The notes: generated from the letters alone by a model not told the origin. 64,000 nt of DNA from Sciscionella sediminilitoris (GCF_000737195.2 NZ_JALM01000074.1:1-64000); one strand, 5' to 3'. Numbered from the stretch's first letter, positions 42,674-51,794 are shown. Numbers and translations: made by a program.

Positions 42674-43093
42674 ATGGATACCGATCCCGATTACCGGTAC
42701 GCGAAGGACTGCCCCTCGCGCACCGTGGTGGATGTGCTGGCGAACAAGTGGTCGCTCTACATCCTCGGCCTGCTCCGGCGCCACGACCGCCCGCTGCGAT
42801 TCACCGAACTGCGCCGCCGCGTCGAGGGCGTGACGCAGAAATCGCTCACCCAGGCGCTGCGCAACCTCGAACGCGATGGCCTGGTCAGCCGCACCGTCTA
42901 CGCCACCATCCCGCCGCGCGTGGAGTACGCGCTGACCGAGCTCGGTGTCGAGGCGGGCATCCTCACCGCTGCGATCGCCGACTGGTCCCAGGCCAACGTG
43001 TCCCGGGTACTCGCGGCCCGCTCGGCCTACGACGACCGGCAGGCCGCGACCGCCTCGCTCACTCGGCAGGGACACGCCGCCCCCGTTCGGTAG
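42674..43093 (+). CDS. HxlR family transcriptional regulator
   Basis: This 139-residue winged-helix protein matches HxlR: DCPSRTVVDVLANKWSLYILGLL with the conserved N-terminal Cys and K-W motif, RFTELRRRVEGVTQKSLTQALRNLERDGLVSRTVYATIPPRVEYALTELG in two parts. The Cys (residue 13) can sense electrophiles or oxidants in some members. It is divergent from the cyclase gene and likely controls it and itself. Confidence 0.9.
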   Translation: MDTDPDYRYAKDCPSRTVVDVLANKWSLYILGLLRRHDRPLRFTELRRRVEGVTQKSLTQALRNLERDGLVSRTVYATIPPRVEYALTELGVEAGILTAAIADWSQANVSRVLAARSAYDDRQAATASLTRQGHAAPVR

Positions 43094-43154
43094 ACTGTCC
43101 GTGGTGGCGAGATGCGGGCTGATGTCCGCGACGTCGATGTGGTGAAGAGGGGCA

Positions 43155-44234
43155 GTGGTGGCGAAACACGGCCATGGTGGCGGGCATTCCTCCGGTCACG
43201 GTTCCCCTTCCTCGGGGCACTCCACCGATTCCGGGCATTCGGGGCACGGATCCTCGGGAGGTGGCTCCGGTTCGAGCGGCAAGCCCGGCAAGGGGTTCAG
43301 CGCCGATGTGTCCGCATTGGACTCGATGAAGGGCAAGCTCAGCGGCCTGAGCGACAAACTGAGCGGGCACGCTTCCTCGGTCGGTTCGGCGCATCCGGGA
43401 GGCGGGGCCTTCGGGGTCGTCGGCGAAGCGCTGTCCGGCAAGCTCGGCGGGGTCCTCTCCTCGGTGGAGAAGGGCATCGGCAACATCGCGAACAGTGCCC
43501 ACGGTGCCGGCGGCAAGGTGGGCAAGACCGCCGAATCGATGCGGCACAACGAACACACCAACAAGGGACTGTTCGACTCGCTCGACACCCGCGGCGGCTC
43601 CCGGGGCGGCTCCCGCGGGCACTCCCCGACCGGCTCACCGTCGAATCCGAACGGCAGGCCGGACGACAGGCCGCCTCGCCCGGGGCCGTCCGGGGCAGCA
43701 CAACCACAATCGGCGCCGCCACAACCGCAACCACCGGGCCTGCTGATGCACGGATCGAGTGCCCCACCGGAAACGATCTTCCAGAGCGGGCTTTCCTCCT
43801 CGGCGGGGTTGAACGGAACGAAACCGCACTACGACCTCCCCGCCCACGTGCACAACGCGAACGGCAGCGGATTCGTGTCCACCACGGGAAACCCGCACGT
43901 CGCCCACCAGTTCATCCGGCCGACCGGCCAGACGGTCAACGTCAACGGCACCACCTACATGGGGCGGGAAGGCTACGTCTACTGGGTGCGCCCCTCGCCC
44001 GACATGATCCACGTCCCCTCCCAGTCCCTGCCGAGCAACCTCGACCGGTTCCGCTATCAGGACGAGTGGGCCGGCCTCGATCACATTCCCCCGGATCGCA
44101 TCCACGGGGCGAACCACGTCACCGGCTACTACAACCCGGTTCCCGACGGACAAGGCGGCGTCAAGCTCGATATGGCCCCCGGTACCGGATTCAAGCCGAC
44201 CTGGCACCCCAACCCGAACTACCGGGAGTCCTGA
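43155..44234 (+). CDS. Candidate polymorphic toxin with C-terminal ADP-ribosyltransferase-like domain
   Basis: The 359-residue protein (GTG 43155; GTG 43158 possible) has three parts. Residues 1-47 are a Gly/Ser/His-rich low-complexity region (KHGHGGGHSSGHGS). Residues about 48-135 form an Ala/Gly/Ser helical stretch (DVSALDSMKGKLSGLSDKL) like WXG100-type secretion domains. A Pro/Gln linker leads to an ART-like domain: SSAPPETIFQSGL, the STT motif in GFVSTTGNPHVAHQF, YVYWVRPSPDMIHVPS and the Q-x-E motif in YQDEWAGLDHIPPDRI. The expected catalytic Arg (family Y-R-G) is His in LLMHGSS. The next gene overlaps by one base and looks like its partner. Export by a type VII-like route is inference. 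Confidence 0.7.
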   Translation: MVAKHGHGGGHSSGHGSPSSGHSTDSGHSGHGSSGGGSGSSGKPGKGFSADVSALDSMKGKLSGLSDKLSGHASSVGSAHPGGGAFGVVGEALSGKLGGVLSSVEKGIGNIANSAHGAGGKVGKTAESMRHNEHTNKGLFDSLDTRGGSRGGSRGHSPTGSPSNPNGRPDDRPPRPGPSGAAQPQSAPPQPQPPGLLMHGSSAPPETIFQSGLSSSAGLNGTKPHYDLPAHVHNANGSGFVSTTGNPHVAHQFIRPTGQTVNVNGTTYMGREGYVYWVRPSPDMIHVPSQSLPSNLDRFRYQDEWAGLDHIPPDRIHGANHVTGYYNPVPDGQGGVKLDMAPGTGFKPTWHPNPNYRES

Positions 44235-44782
44235 TGAGCAACCCTGGCCCCGTCACCCCGGCCATGCGCGCGGAGGCCCGCCGTCATCCGGGCGGCTGGG
44301 TGTACGCCATCGATCCCGCGTTCTCCGGCGCCGAGGAGATTCCCGGCTCGGCCGTCATCGGGGCCTACCGCGTCGCCGAGGACGGCGAGCTCACCGAGGA
44401 ATTCCTCGCCAATGAGCACTACCGCCCGACACTGCGCGGTCTCGGCGTGCCCCCGCCGGACAACGAACTCGAAGCAGTCCTCCAGGACGCCGTCACCGGA
44501 AACGCCGACGACGAGCGCGTCCGCCAGGCGCTGCGCGAAGCCACGGTCATCGCGCCCGTCCGGCCGGGTACCACGGAGATCGCGCTCTTCGAGGACGGCT
44601 CCGACCGGGAGGTGCTGCACGTGTTCAGTTCCCGCGGGCAGCTGCCGTCCAGCGAACTGTCCTGGCTCAGCTTCCCGGTCCGCGCCCTGCTCCCCGCGAT
44701 CCGGGAGCGCTACCTCGTCGTCAACCCGCACAGCCGGTTCGGACTGCGGCTGCCCGGCGAGAAGCTGGCGCTCCCAGACTAG
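44234..44782 (+). CDS. Type VII secretion-associated protein, probable immunity/partner of the ART-like protein
   Basis: This 182-residue protein starts within the stop of the toxin gene (TGATG). The opening PVTPAMRAEARRHPGGWVYAIDPAFSGAEEIPGSAVIGAY resembles a family annotated as type VII secretion-associated proteins in Pseudonocardiaceae, often beside polymorphic toxins. There is no signal peptide or membrane segment. The acidic composition of the middle region would suit binding a basic toxin domain. Immunity function is inferred from the neighbour, not from sequence. Confidence 0.65.
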   Translation: MSNPGPVTPAMRAEARRHPGGWVYAIDPAFSGAEEIPGSAVIGAYRVAEDGELTEEFLANEHYRPTLRGLGVPPPDNELEAVLQDAVTGNADDERVRQALREATVIAPVRPGTTEIALFEDGSDREVLHVFSSRGQLPSSELSWLSFPVRALLPAIRERYLVVNPHSRFGLRLPGEKLALPD

Positions 44783-45720
44783 GATCCCGAGCCTGCCCGG
44801 GCCCAGGACGGACGCCAGACATCCCCGGAAAGCGTTGCCAGGCTTCGGAAATGGTCGATCACCGGCCGGATTCCGGGGTGTGGATCCGATTCCCGGAAGA
44901 TGATCGAGACCGGATAGGCGATCGTCGGGTTCGTGACCGGAATCTGGCGCAGTCGGTGGTTCGCGGGCCAGATGAGCCGATCGCGGGCACCGGTGAGGGT
45001 GGCCACCTCCGCGGAATCCGCGAGCGTGTCGAGTAGCGGCTCCACGCCGAAATTCGGCCCGGCCCCGTCGATGCGCAGTTCCAGATCCCCGGCGAGTTCG
45101 GCGTAGAACTCGCCCCATTCACTGCGCGGCGCGATACCCGGCACCCAGATCCGGTGCCCGCGCAGCTGCTCCGCGGTCACCGTGCGCGCGGTGGCGAGCG
45201 GATGGCGCGGCCCGACGAGCAGTTCCATCGGGAAATCGAGCAGGTGCAGCATCCGCACCCCATCGGGCAGCGTTCGCGAGTCGGTGACCGTCCGCAAGGA
45301 AGCGTCCACCTCTCCCGCCCGTACCGCGGCGGCCGCCCGCTGCGGGTCGTCCACCTTCAACACCACCACGTCGAGTTCGGTTCCGGGATGCGCGCGCCAG
45401 TACTCGTGCAGCACGATCGCCTGGCCGGGCCGGTAACCGAGCACGTCGATGCGCAGGGCCCTGGACTCCGGCCGGATCGCGGCGATGGCGCGATCCACAC
45501 CGGCGAGGATGCCGCGCGCATGTGCGAGAAACGCCTGCCCGTCGAGCGTCGGTTCGACCTCGCGGGCGGTGCGGTCGAACAGCCGCACACCGAGCTCCCG
45601 TTCCAGGGCGGCGATCCGCTTCGACACCGCTTGCTGGGTGATCCCCAGCTCATCGGCGGCCCGTTGCAGCTGCCCGCGCTCGGCCGCGAGCACGAACGAC
45701 CGCACCGCCTCGGTATCCAC
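44779..45720 (-). CDS. LysR family transcriptional regulator
   Basis: The GTG at 45720 gives 313 residues. The winged helix spans VDTEAVRSFVLAAERGQLQRAADELGITQQAVSKRIAALEREL in parts, with recognition helix QQAVSKRIAALERELG. Effector domain starts near ALRIDVLGYRPGQ. It is divergent from the MFS exporter gene and likely regulates it. The longer frame to 45783 would run into the intergenic region. Its 3' end overlaps the preceding convergent gene by four bases. Confidence 0.88.
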   Translation of the reverse strand: MDTEAVRSFVLAAERGQLQRAADELGITQQAVSKRIAALERELGVRLFDRTAREVEPTLDGQAFLAHARGILAGVDRAIAAIRPESRALRIDVLGYRPGQAIVLHEYWRAHPGTELDVVVLKVDDPQRAAAAVRAGEVDASLRTVTDSRTLPDGVRMLHLLDFPMELLVGPRHPLATARTVTAEQLRGHRIWVPGIAPRSEWGEFYAELAGDLELRIDGAGPNFGVEPLLDTLADSAEVATLTGARDRLIWPANHRLRQIPVTNPTIAYPVSIIFRESDPHPGIRPVIDHFRSLATLSGDVWRPSWARAGSGS

Positions 45721-45832
45721 CGCACCAGCATAGGCGGGCCCAACCGATCGTTGTGGCTCGCCGGGAACCGGTTGTTTGAACACGCCCGCACTCCATTGCT
45801 TTGCTTCGAGAGCCCCGACCAGAAGGAGAGCC

Positions 45833-47071
45833 GTGCGTATCGAACCGAGGGCCGGATTCGGCCTGCTGTGGTCGGCCTATGCGGTGAGCACCTACGGCAC
45901 CTGGATCGCCTTCGGTGCGTTCCCGCTCATCGCCGTCCGGGTGCTGCACTCCCCGGCGTTCGCGGTATCGCTGCTCGAATCGGCCGGGCTGGCCGTTGCG
46001 GCGGTTCTCGCGCTCGGCCTCGGCCCGTGGATCGAGCACCGCGCCAAACGACCGGTGATGATCGCGATGGATCTGCTCCGGTTTCTCGCGATGGCCAGTG
46101 TTCCGCTCGCGTACCTGTGCGGTCTCCTGAGTTATGGCCAGCTGCTGGTGGTCTCGGTCGTCTCCGGGACCGCGGGTATCGCGTTCACCGCCGCGTCCGG
46201 TGCCTACCTGAAACACCTGGTGCGCGCGGAGCAGCTGCTCGCCGCGAACGGCCGGTTCGAGGCCACGACGTGGAGCGCCACCGCGGTGGGCCCGCCACTG
46301 GGCGGTGCGCTCATCGGGATGCTCGGCCCGGTCGTCACCATCGCGGCGGACGCGGTCAGCTATCTGTTGTCCGCACTCGGTGTGCTCCGGATCCGGGGCA
46401 CCGACATCGCGGCGCCGCGGGAACCGAACGGCAGCCGGAACCCGGACAGCGCGCACCGGATCGCCGAACTGCTCGCCGGATGGTGGTTCATCCTCGGCGA
46501 TCCGTTCCTGCGGCGGCTGTTCCTCAACTCGGTGACGGTCGGCGGCCTGATCATGGCCACCCAGCCGGTGCTGACCGTGCTGCTCCTCGGCCGGTACCAC
46601 TTCCTCGCCTGGCAGTACGGCCTCGCGTTCGGTCTGCCCGCGGCCGGTGGTTTCCTCGGCGCCCGGTTGTCGGCGCGCCTGGTCGCCCGCTACGGCAGCG
46701 GCCGGGTCCTGCTGGTGACCGGCTGGCTACGCTCACTGTTCCCGATCGGTCTCGCGTGCACCGGGCCCGGCATCCCGGGACTGCTCACGGTGATCCTCGT
46801 GGAGGGCCTGCTGATCACCTGCATGGGCATCTTCACCCCCATCTACGCGACCGAACGGCTACGGCGCACGCCCGCCGATCGCACCGCGCGGGTGCTCGCC
46901 TGCTGGAGTGTGAGCGGCAAGCTCAGCCAGGCGGGGCTCATGGCCGTCTGGGGCGGGCTCGCGACACTCACCAGCGCGCGCACCGCGATCATCGCCTCCG
47001 GGGTGCTGCTGCTCGCCACACCGCTGCTGCTGCCGGGAAAACAAGACCGCGCCGCACCCGCCCCGGTCTGA
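45833..47071 (+). CDS. MFS transporter (drug-exporter-like)
   Basis: The GTG at 45833 has AGAAGGAGA just upstream and gives 412 residues with about twelve membrane helices. The layout WSAYAVSTYGTWIAFGAFPLIAVRVL, LEQ-type loop, and GAYLKHLVRAEQLLAANGRFEATTWSATAVGPPLGGAL resembles the MFS_3/enterobactin-exporter-like group (A-N-G-x-x-x-x-x-x-x-x-x-x-G-P). Probable efflux of a small hydrophobic compound; substrate unknown. Divergent LysR at 44779 is its likely regulator. Confidence 0.85.
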   Translation: MRIEPRAGFGLLWSAYAVSTYGTWIAFGAFPLIAVRVLHSPAFAVSLLESAGLAVAAVLALGLGPWIEHRAKRPVMIAMDLLRFLAMASVPLAYLCGLLSYGQLLVVSVVSGTAGIAFTAASGAYLKHLVRAEQLLAANGRFEATTWSATAVGPPLGGALIGMLGPVVTIAADAVSYLLSALGVLRIRGTDIAAPREPNGSRNPDSAHRIAELLAGWWFILGDPFLRRLFLNSVTVGGLIMATQPVLTVLLLGRYHFLAWQYGLAFGLPAAGGFLGARLSARLVARYGSGRVLLVTGWLRSLFPIGLACTGPGIPGLLTVILVEGLLITCMGIFTPIYATERLRRTPADRTARVLACWSVSGKLSQAGLMAVWGGLATLTSARTAIIASGVLLLATPLLLPGKQDRAAPAPV

Positions 47072-47088
47072 CCAGGGGCAGGAACAGG

Positions 47089-47982
47089 TCAGCCGTGTCC
47101 CGCCCGGGCCAGCCCGTCCAGCGCGGCGGCGGAAAACGCGCGGACCACCTCGCTCTCGCTTTCCTTGCGCCAGATCACCGAGGTGGCCCAGGCCAGGCGC
47201 GCCTCGTCGATCGGGCGCCAGACGAGCCCTTCGGGAAGTTCCCCGGTCGGCGGCTCGTTGAGGTTGACCCCGCGCCCGGCGAGCACCAGGCCCTGCACGA
47301 AGTGCGGATTGCGCGCGTGCCTGATCGCGCCGGGCAGGAAGCCGTTGTCCCGGCAGATCGCCAGAATGTGATCGTAGAGCCGGGGCGCCATCTGCCGCGG
47401 GAAGATCACCAGCCCCGAACCGTTCAGTTCGCGCAGCCGAACCCGCTCCGTTTCGGCGAGCCGGTGCCCCGCGGGAAGCAGCACGCCGAGCGAGCGCTGC
47501 ACGGTCTCGCTCGATTCGAATCCCACCGTGTCCGAGGGATGCCGCACCACCCCGACGTCGAGCTTCCCGTCCCGCAGCTGCGCGATCTGGTCATCGGTGG
47601 TGAGCTCGTGCAGGTCGACGAGCACTTCCGGCTCGCGCGCGGCGAATCCCTCCAGCAGGGTGCGCAGCGTGACCGGCATGGTGTCCGGCGGGATCCCGGC
47701 CCGCAGCGTCCCGGTGGAACCCGGGCGGATCCGGCGCATCGCCTCCCTGGCCAGCTCGGCGTGTTCGAGCACCGGCCGTACGTGTTCGAGCAACAGCGCA
47801 CCGGCCTCGGTCAGGCTCACCCGGTGCCTGCCGCGGTCGAACAGTCGCATACCGAATTCCCGTTCCAGGTCCCGGATTCGCTGGGAAAGCGGTGGCTGGG
47901 CCATGTGCAGGCGTTCGGCGGCGCGCCCGAAATGCAGTTCCTCGCAGAGCACCACGAAATACCGCAGATGCCTGAGTTCCAT
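47089..47982 (-). CDS. LysR family transcriptional regulator
   Basis: The ATG at 47982 gives 297 residues. MELRHLRYFVVLCEELHFGRAAERLHMAQPPLSQRIRDLEREFG contains the helix-turn-helix (PPLSQRIRDLE); this is the CatR/BenM-like N-terminal form typical of regulators of aromatic and acyl catabolism. LFDRGRHRVSLTEAG ends the wing. It is divergent from the crotonase/acyl-CoA synthetase operon, with a near-perfect palindrome between (48020-48046). Confidence 0.9.
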   Translation of the reverse strand: MELRHLRYFVVLCEELHFGRAAERLHMAQPPLSQRIRDLEREFGMRLFDRGRHRVSLTEAGALLLEHVRPVLEHAELAREAMRRIRPGSTGTLRAGIPPDTMPVTLRTLLEGFAAREPEVLVDLHELTTDDQIAQLRDGKLDVGVVRHPSDTVGFESSETVQRSLGVLLPAGHRLAETERVRLRELNGSGLVIFPRQMAPRLYDHILAICRDNGFLPGAIRHARNPHFVQGLVLAGRGVNLNEPPTGELPEGLVWRPIDEARLAWATSVIWRKESESEVVRAFSAAALDGLARAGHG

Positions 47983-48019
47983 GACCGGTGACTCTAACCG
48001 GCGGATCAGCGTTTGCGCG

Positions 48020-48046
48020 CCGGTCATATCGCTTCGATATCACCGG
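48020..48046. promoter_or_regulatory. LysR-type operator between LysR and crotonase genes
   Basis: CCGGTCATATCG, three bases, CGATATCACCGG: 11 of 12 positions are inverted-repeat matches. It holds the ATATCG-N3-CGATAT core of a T-N11-A LysR box and lies 38 bases upstream of the regulator start and 76 bases before the crotonase gene. Confidence 0.65.
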
Positions 48047-48122
48047 AGGTCGGAATTGGTGTTGGAGTGTCCGCGCATCCCGGTGCTTGTATCGGCGAAA
48101 CACCAGCGTCGAAAGGCAGACG

Positions 48123-48896
48123 ATGTCCGAACAGAGCCTCATCCGCAGCGAACGTCGCGGCCCGGTCGCGGTGATCACGCTCAACCGCCCGGAGAAACTC
48201 AACGCCTGGACCGCACCGATGCGGGAGAGCCTGATCGAGGCGGTTCGGGCGGCGGACGCCGATCCGGAGGTCGGCGCGATCGTGTTCACCGGGACCGGGC
48301 GCGCGTTCTGTGCCGGTCAGGACCTCAACGAGACCGCCAGTGTGGACCCGAGCGATCAGGCGGCGGCCGAGGAGTGGATCGACAGCTTCGACCGGCTCTT
48401 CCGCACCGTGCGGGACACCGGCAAACCCACCATCGCCGCGGTCAACGGCGTGGTCGCGGGTTCCGGTTTCCAGTTCGCGCTGCTCGCCGATCTGCGCATC
48501 GGGCACTCCGGGGTGCGGATGGGCCAGCCCGAGGTGCTGTCCGGCATCCCGAGCATCACCGGGATCTGGGCGATGTGGAGCGTGCTCGGCCGGGCCAAGA
48601 CCACGGAGTTCGCGCTGACCGGTGAACTGGTCGAGGCCACGGAGGCGGTCCGGCTCGGCCTGCTCACCACGCTCGTGGAACCGGAGCAGGTTCTCGAGGC
48701 CGCGGTGGACCGGGCAGCCAAGCTCGCCGCGCTGCCCGCCGGGGCGGTCTCCCTGACCAAAGGCCGGATCCGCGAGCTCGAGGAGGACTCCCTCGCCGAT
48801 GCGGTGCGCGCGGCGAAACGGGTGCACGGCGAGGCTTACGCCAGCGGGGAACCACAACGGGAGATGGCCGCCTTCATCGGCGGACAGCGGCGCTGA
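48123..48896 (+). CDS. Enoyl-CoA hydratase/isomerase family protein (crotonase)
   Basis: This 257-residue crotonase-fold enzyme acts on acyl-CoA thioesters. The oxyanion hole segments are RAFCAGQDLNE and AVNGVVAGSGFQFALLADLRIG; the region around GQPEVLSGIPSITGIW carries a Glu at the usual hydratase position, while the second Glu position is occupied by other residues. It begins an operon with an acyl-CoA synthetase (10 bases later) and an MHS transporter, so an imported acid is activated and then hydrated or isomerised. Confidence 0.88.
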   Translation: MSEQSLIRSERRGPVAVITLNRPEKLNAWTAPMRESLIEAVRAADADPEVGAIVFTGTGRAFCAGQDLNETASVDPSDQAAAEEWIDSFDRLFRTVRDTGKPTIAAVNGVVAGSGFQFALLADLRIGHSGVRMGQPEVLSGIPSITGIWAMWSVLGRAKTTEFALTGELVEATEAVRLGLLTTLVEPEQVLEAAVDRAAKLAALPAGAVSLTKGRIRELEEDSLADAVRAAKRVHGEAYASGEPQREMAAFIGGQRR

Positions 48897-48906
48897 AAGG
48901 AAAACC

Positions 48907-50451
48907 GTGACGACCGAATACGAACGGATGTGCGCCGAACAGCAGTGGACGGTGCCCCGGACCTACAACATGGCCGCCGATGTGGCCGACCGGCATCCGC
49001 GCGAACGGCTGGCCCTGATCCACGAGGACCACACCGGTGCGCGCACCGAGGTCCGCTGGGGCCGGATCCAGGACCGCTCCAAGCAGGTCGCCGCGGCGCT
49101 GCGCGCGGCCGGGGTCGGCAAGGGCGACCGGGTCGCCGTGCTGCTGCCACAGCGCGTGGACACCCCGGCCACGTACCTCGGTGTGCTGCGCACCGGGGCG
49201 GTGCTGGTGACCATGTCGTTGCTGTGGGCCGATGAGCCGATCCGCTACCGGCTCGCCGATTCCGGGGCCAAGGTTCTGGTCACCGAGGCCGCGGAAGCCC
49301 GGCGCGCCGGTGACTTCGCCGGTACCGTGCTCGACGTGGACGACCCGCGGATCGCGGACCGGGAGCCGGAGTTCGAGACCGAGCAGACCCTCGCCGAGGA
49401 TCCCGCGCTGATCTTCTACACCTCGGGAACCACCGGCGCCGCGAAGGGAATCGTGCACGCGCACCGCACCCTGTTGGGACACAACGAGTTCGAGCACTGC
49501 CATCAACTGCGGACCGGCGATGTGTTCTACGGCGCGGGTGACTGGGCCTGGTCGATGGCCAAGCTGATGGGCCCGCTGCGCGCGGGCGCGGTGCATCTGG
49601 TCTACCGCCCGGCCGCGGGATTCGATCCGGAGGGCCTGCTCGCGAGCATGGCGCGCAACGAGGTGACCACCGCGCTGGTGAATCCCACCTTCCTGCGCAA
49701 GATGCGGGCCGAGGTACCCGATGCGGGGCGGCGGTATCCGCAGTCGCTGCGGGTGGTGTGCTGTTCCAACGAACCACTGACCGCCGACCTGATCACCTGG
49801 TTCCGCGAGCAGTTCGGGCTCACCCCGCTGGACTACTACGGTTCGACCGAATCGTATCCGCTGATCGGCAATTTCCCCGGGGTTCCGGTGAAGGAGGGTT
49901 CCATGGGCAGGCCGGTCCCCGGCTGGGAGGTCGCCCTGCTCGACGAGGCGGAGCGTCCGGTACCCCAGGGCGAGGCGGGCGAGATCTGCCTTCGTGCCCG
50001 CTCGAATCCGCAGTTCCCGCTCGGCTACTGGGACCGGCCGGAAAATTCGGCACAGGTGTTCGGCGGGGACTGGTTCCACACCAAGGATCAGGCCGTCATG
50101 GACGAGGACGGCTACTTCTGGTTCCTCGGCCGCACCGATGACGTGATCAAGACATCCGGGTACCGCGTCGGCCCCTACGAGGTCGAGCAGGCGCTGCGCG
50201 AGCATCCGGATGTGGCCGAGGCCGGTGTGGTCGGCGTACCGGATCCGGTGCGCGGGCAGGCAGTCAAGGCCTATGTGGAGCTCGCCGGATCCGCGGCACC
50301 GAGCGAGGAACTGGCGGCGCGGATCCGGGAGTTCGCGAAACAGCGCTATTCCCGGTTCGCCTATCCGCGGCACATCGAGTTCGTCGAGGAGCTGCCCCGC
50401 TCGGCGACCGGCAAGATCAGGCGCGCCGAACTGCGCGCACGGCAGGACTAG
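48907..50451 (+). CDS. Acyl-CoA synthetase (medium-chain/benzoate-CoA-ligase-like)
   Basis: GTG start after GAAAGGA; 514 residues. Motifs of the class I adenylate-forming family: IFYTSGTTGAAKGIVHAHRT, DYYGSTESYPLIG, WFLGRTDDVIKTSGYRVGPYEVE and the catalytic Lys of RSATGKIRRAELR. YGAGDWAWSMAKLMGPLRAGAV is typical of medium-chain and aromatic acyl-CoA ligases (ACSM-like). It activates the acid processed by the neighbouring crotonase. Confidence 0.9.
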   Translation: MTTEYERMCAEQQWTVPRTYNMAADVADRHPRERLALIHEDHTGARTEVRWGRIQDRSKQVAAALRAAGVGKGDRVAVLLPQRVDTPATYLGVLRTGAVLVTMSLLWADEPIRYRLADSGAKVLVTEAAEARRAGDFAGTVLDVDDPRIADREPEFETEQTLAEDPALIFYTSGTTGAAKGIVHAHRTLLGHNEFEHCHQLRTGDVFYGAGDWAWSMAKLMGPLRAGAVHLVYRPAAGFDPEGLLASMARNEVTTALVNPTFLRKMRAEVPDAGRRYPQSLRVVCCSNEPLTADLITWFREQFGLTPLDYYGSTESYPLIGNFPGVPVKEGSMGRPVPGWEVALLDEAERPVPQGEAGEICLRARSNPQFPLGYWDRPENSAQVFGGDWFHTKDQAVMDEDGYFWFLGRTDDVIKTSGYRVGPYEVEQALREHPDVAEAGVVGVPDPVRGQAVKAYVELAGSAAPSEELAARIREFAKQRYSRFAYPRHIEFVEELPRSATGKIRRAELRARQD

Positions 50452-50472
50452 AGCCCGATCCGAGGAGGACCG

Positions 50473-51792
50473 ATGTCATCGACCGCAACGGCGCGGGAGT
50501 CCGATGTGGACACAGCGACCCTGCGCAGGAAAGTCGCCTTCGCCTCGGCGATCGGCAATTTCGTCGAATGGTTCGATTCCGGCGCCTATGCGGTGATGTC
50601 GGCGACCATAGCCGGGCTGTTCTTCCCGCAGTACGATCCCGCGGCCGCCCTGCTCGCCACCTGGGCGGTGTTCGCGGGCGGTTTCATCGCCCGCCCGATC
50701 GGCGCGATCGTTTTCGGGTATTTCGGTGACCGGATCGGGCGCAACAAGATGCTCGCGGCCAGCGTGCTGTGCATGAGCGGGGCGACCTTCCTCATCGGGG
50801 TACTGCCGCCGTATTCGGTGCTCGGCATCGCCGCTCCGATCCTGCTTTTCCTGCTGCGCGCGGTCCAGGGGTTCTCCACCGGCGGCGAGTACACCGGCGG
50901 TTCCGCGTTCATCATGGAGTACGCGCCGGACGGCAAGCGGGCCCGGTACGCGAGCCCGATTCCGATGACGGTGGGCATCGCGGCCGTGGCCGGTTCACTC
51001 GTCGGTGTACTGCTCACATCCGGGCTTTCCGAGGCCGCGCTGCTCAGCTGGGGCTGGCGGATCCCGTTCCTGCTCGCCGCTCCGCTCGGACTGATCGGGC
51101 TCTACCTGCGTTCCCGGGTCGAGGACACCCCGGTGTTCCGCGCACTCGAACAGCACGACGCGGTGCCCCGCACCCCGTTGCGGAACGCGGTCCGGTTGTG
51201 CGGCAAGCAGATCCTCACCCTGTTCGGGTACAGCATCACCAATGCCGTCGCGTACTACCTGATGAGCAGCTACATGATCGCCTACATGTCGGAGAACCTG
51301 CACTACAGCAAGGCGTCCGCGATGCTGACCAGTGTGGTCGCGATGCTCGTGTACAGCATCGCCTGCCCGTTCCTGGCCAGGGCGAGTGACCGGTTCGGCC
51401 GCAAACCCATGCTGCTGGTCGCCTGCGGTGGTTTCGTCGTGCTCACCTATCCGGCGTTCCTGATCATGCCGTTCGGGATCGGCATGGCCATGCTCGGCAC
51501 CTCGGTGCTCGCCCTGCTCGTGGCGGCCATCGGCACCTCCAATGTGCCCGCGCTGGTCGAGCTGTTCCCCACCGGGGTGCGTTCCAGTGGCTCGGCGATC
51601 GGCTACACCGCGGCCTACGTGCTGTTCGGCGGCACCGCTCCGTTCGTGGCCACCGGGCTCACCCAGGCCACCGGTTCCTCGCTCAGCCCCGGGTTCTACG
51701 TCATGGGTGTCGCGCTCATCTCGCTGATCGTCGTGCTGTTCGCGTTCACCGAGACCAAGAACCTCCCGCTGCGCCGGGACACGGTCACCTAG
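50473..51792 (+). CDS. MHS-family MFS transporter (metabolite:H+ symporter)
   Basis: This 439-residue symporter has AIGNFVEWFDSGAYAV at helix 1, the MHS signature, then FGYFGDRIGRNKML, and STGGEYTGGSAFIMEYAPDGKR between helices 4 and 5. A ribosome site GAGGAGGA lies six bases upstream. As third gene of the operon with acyl-CoA synthetase and crotonase it probably imports the carboxylic acid that they use. It is the same family as the truncated transporter at the left edge of the window. Confidence 0.92.
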   Translation: MSSTATARESDVDTATLRRKVAFASAIGNFVEWFDSGAYAVMSATIAGLFFPQYDPAAALLATWAVFAGGFIARPIGAIVFGYFGDRIGRNKMLAASVLCMSGATFLIGVLPPYSVLGIAAPILLFLLRAVQGFSTGGEYTGGSAFIMEYAPDGKRARYASPIPMTVGIAAVAGSLVGVLLTSGLSEAALLSWGWRIPFLLAAPLGLIGLYLRSRVEDTPVFRALEQHDAVPRTPLRNAVRLCGKQILTLFGYSITNAVAYYLMSSYMIAYMSENLHYSKASAMLTSVVAMLVYSIACPFLARASDRFGRKPMLLVACGGFVVLTYPAFLIMPFGIGMAMLGTSVLALLVAAIGTSNVPALVELFPTGVRSSGSAIGYTAAYVLFGGTAPFVATGLTQATGSSLSPGFYVMGVALISLIVVLFAFTETKNLPLRRDTVT

Positions 51793-51794
51793 GT

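Noticed and set aside
45154-47991. A 945-codon plus-strand frame covering LysR and MFS genes
   Set aside because: Its product is compositionally biased (Arg/Gly/Pro/His) with no motif, and it overlaps three genes with clear family signatures.
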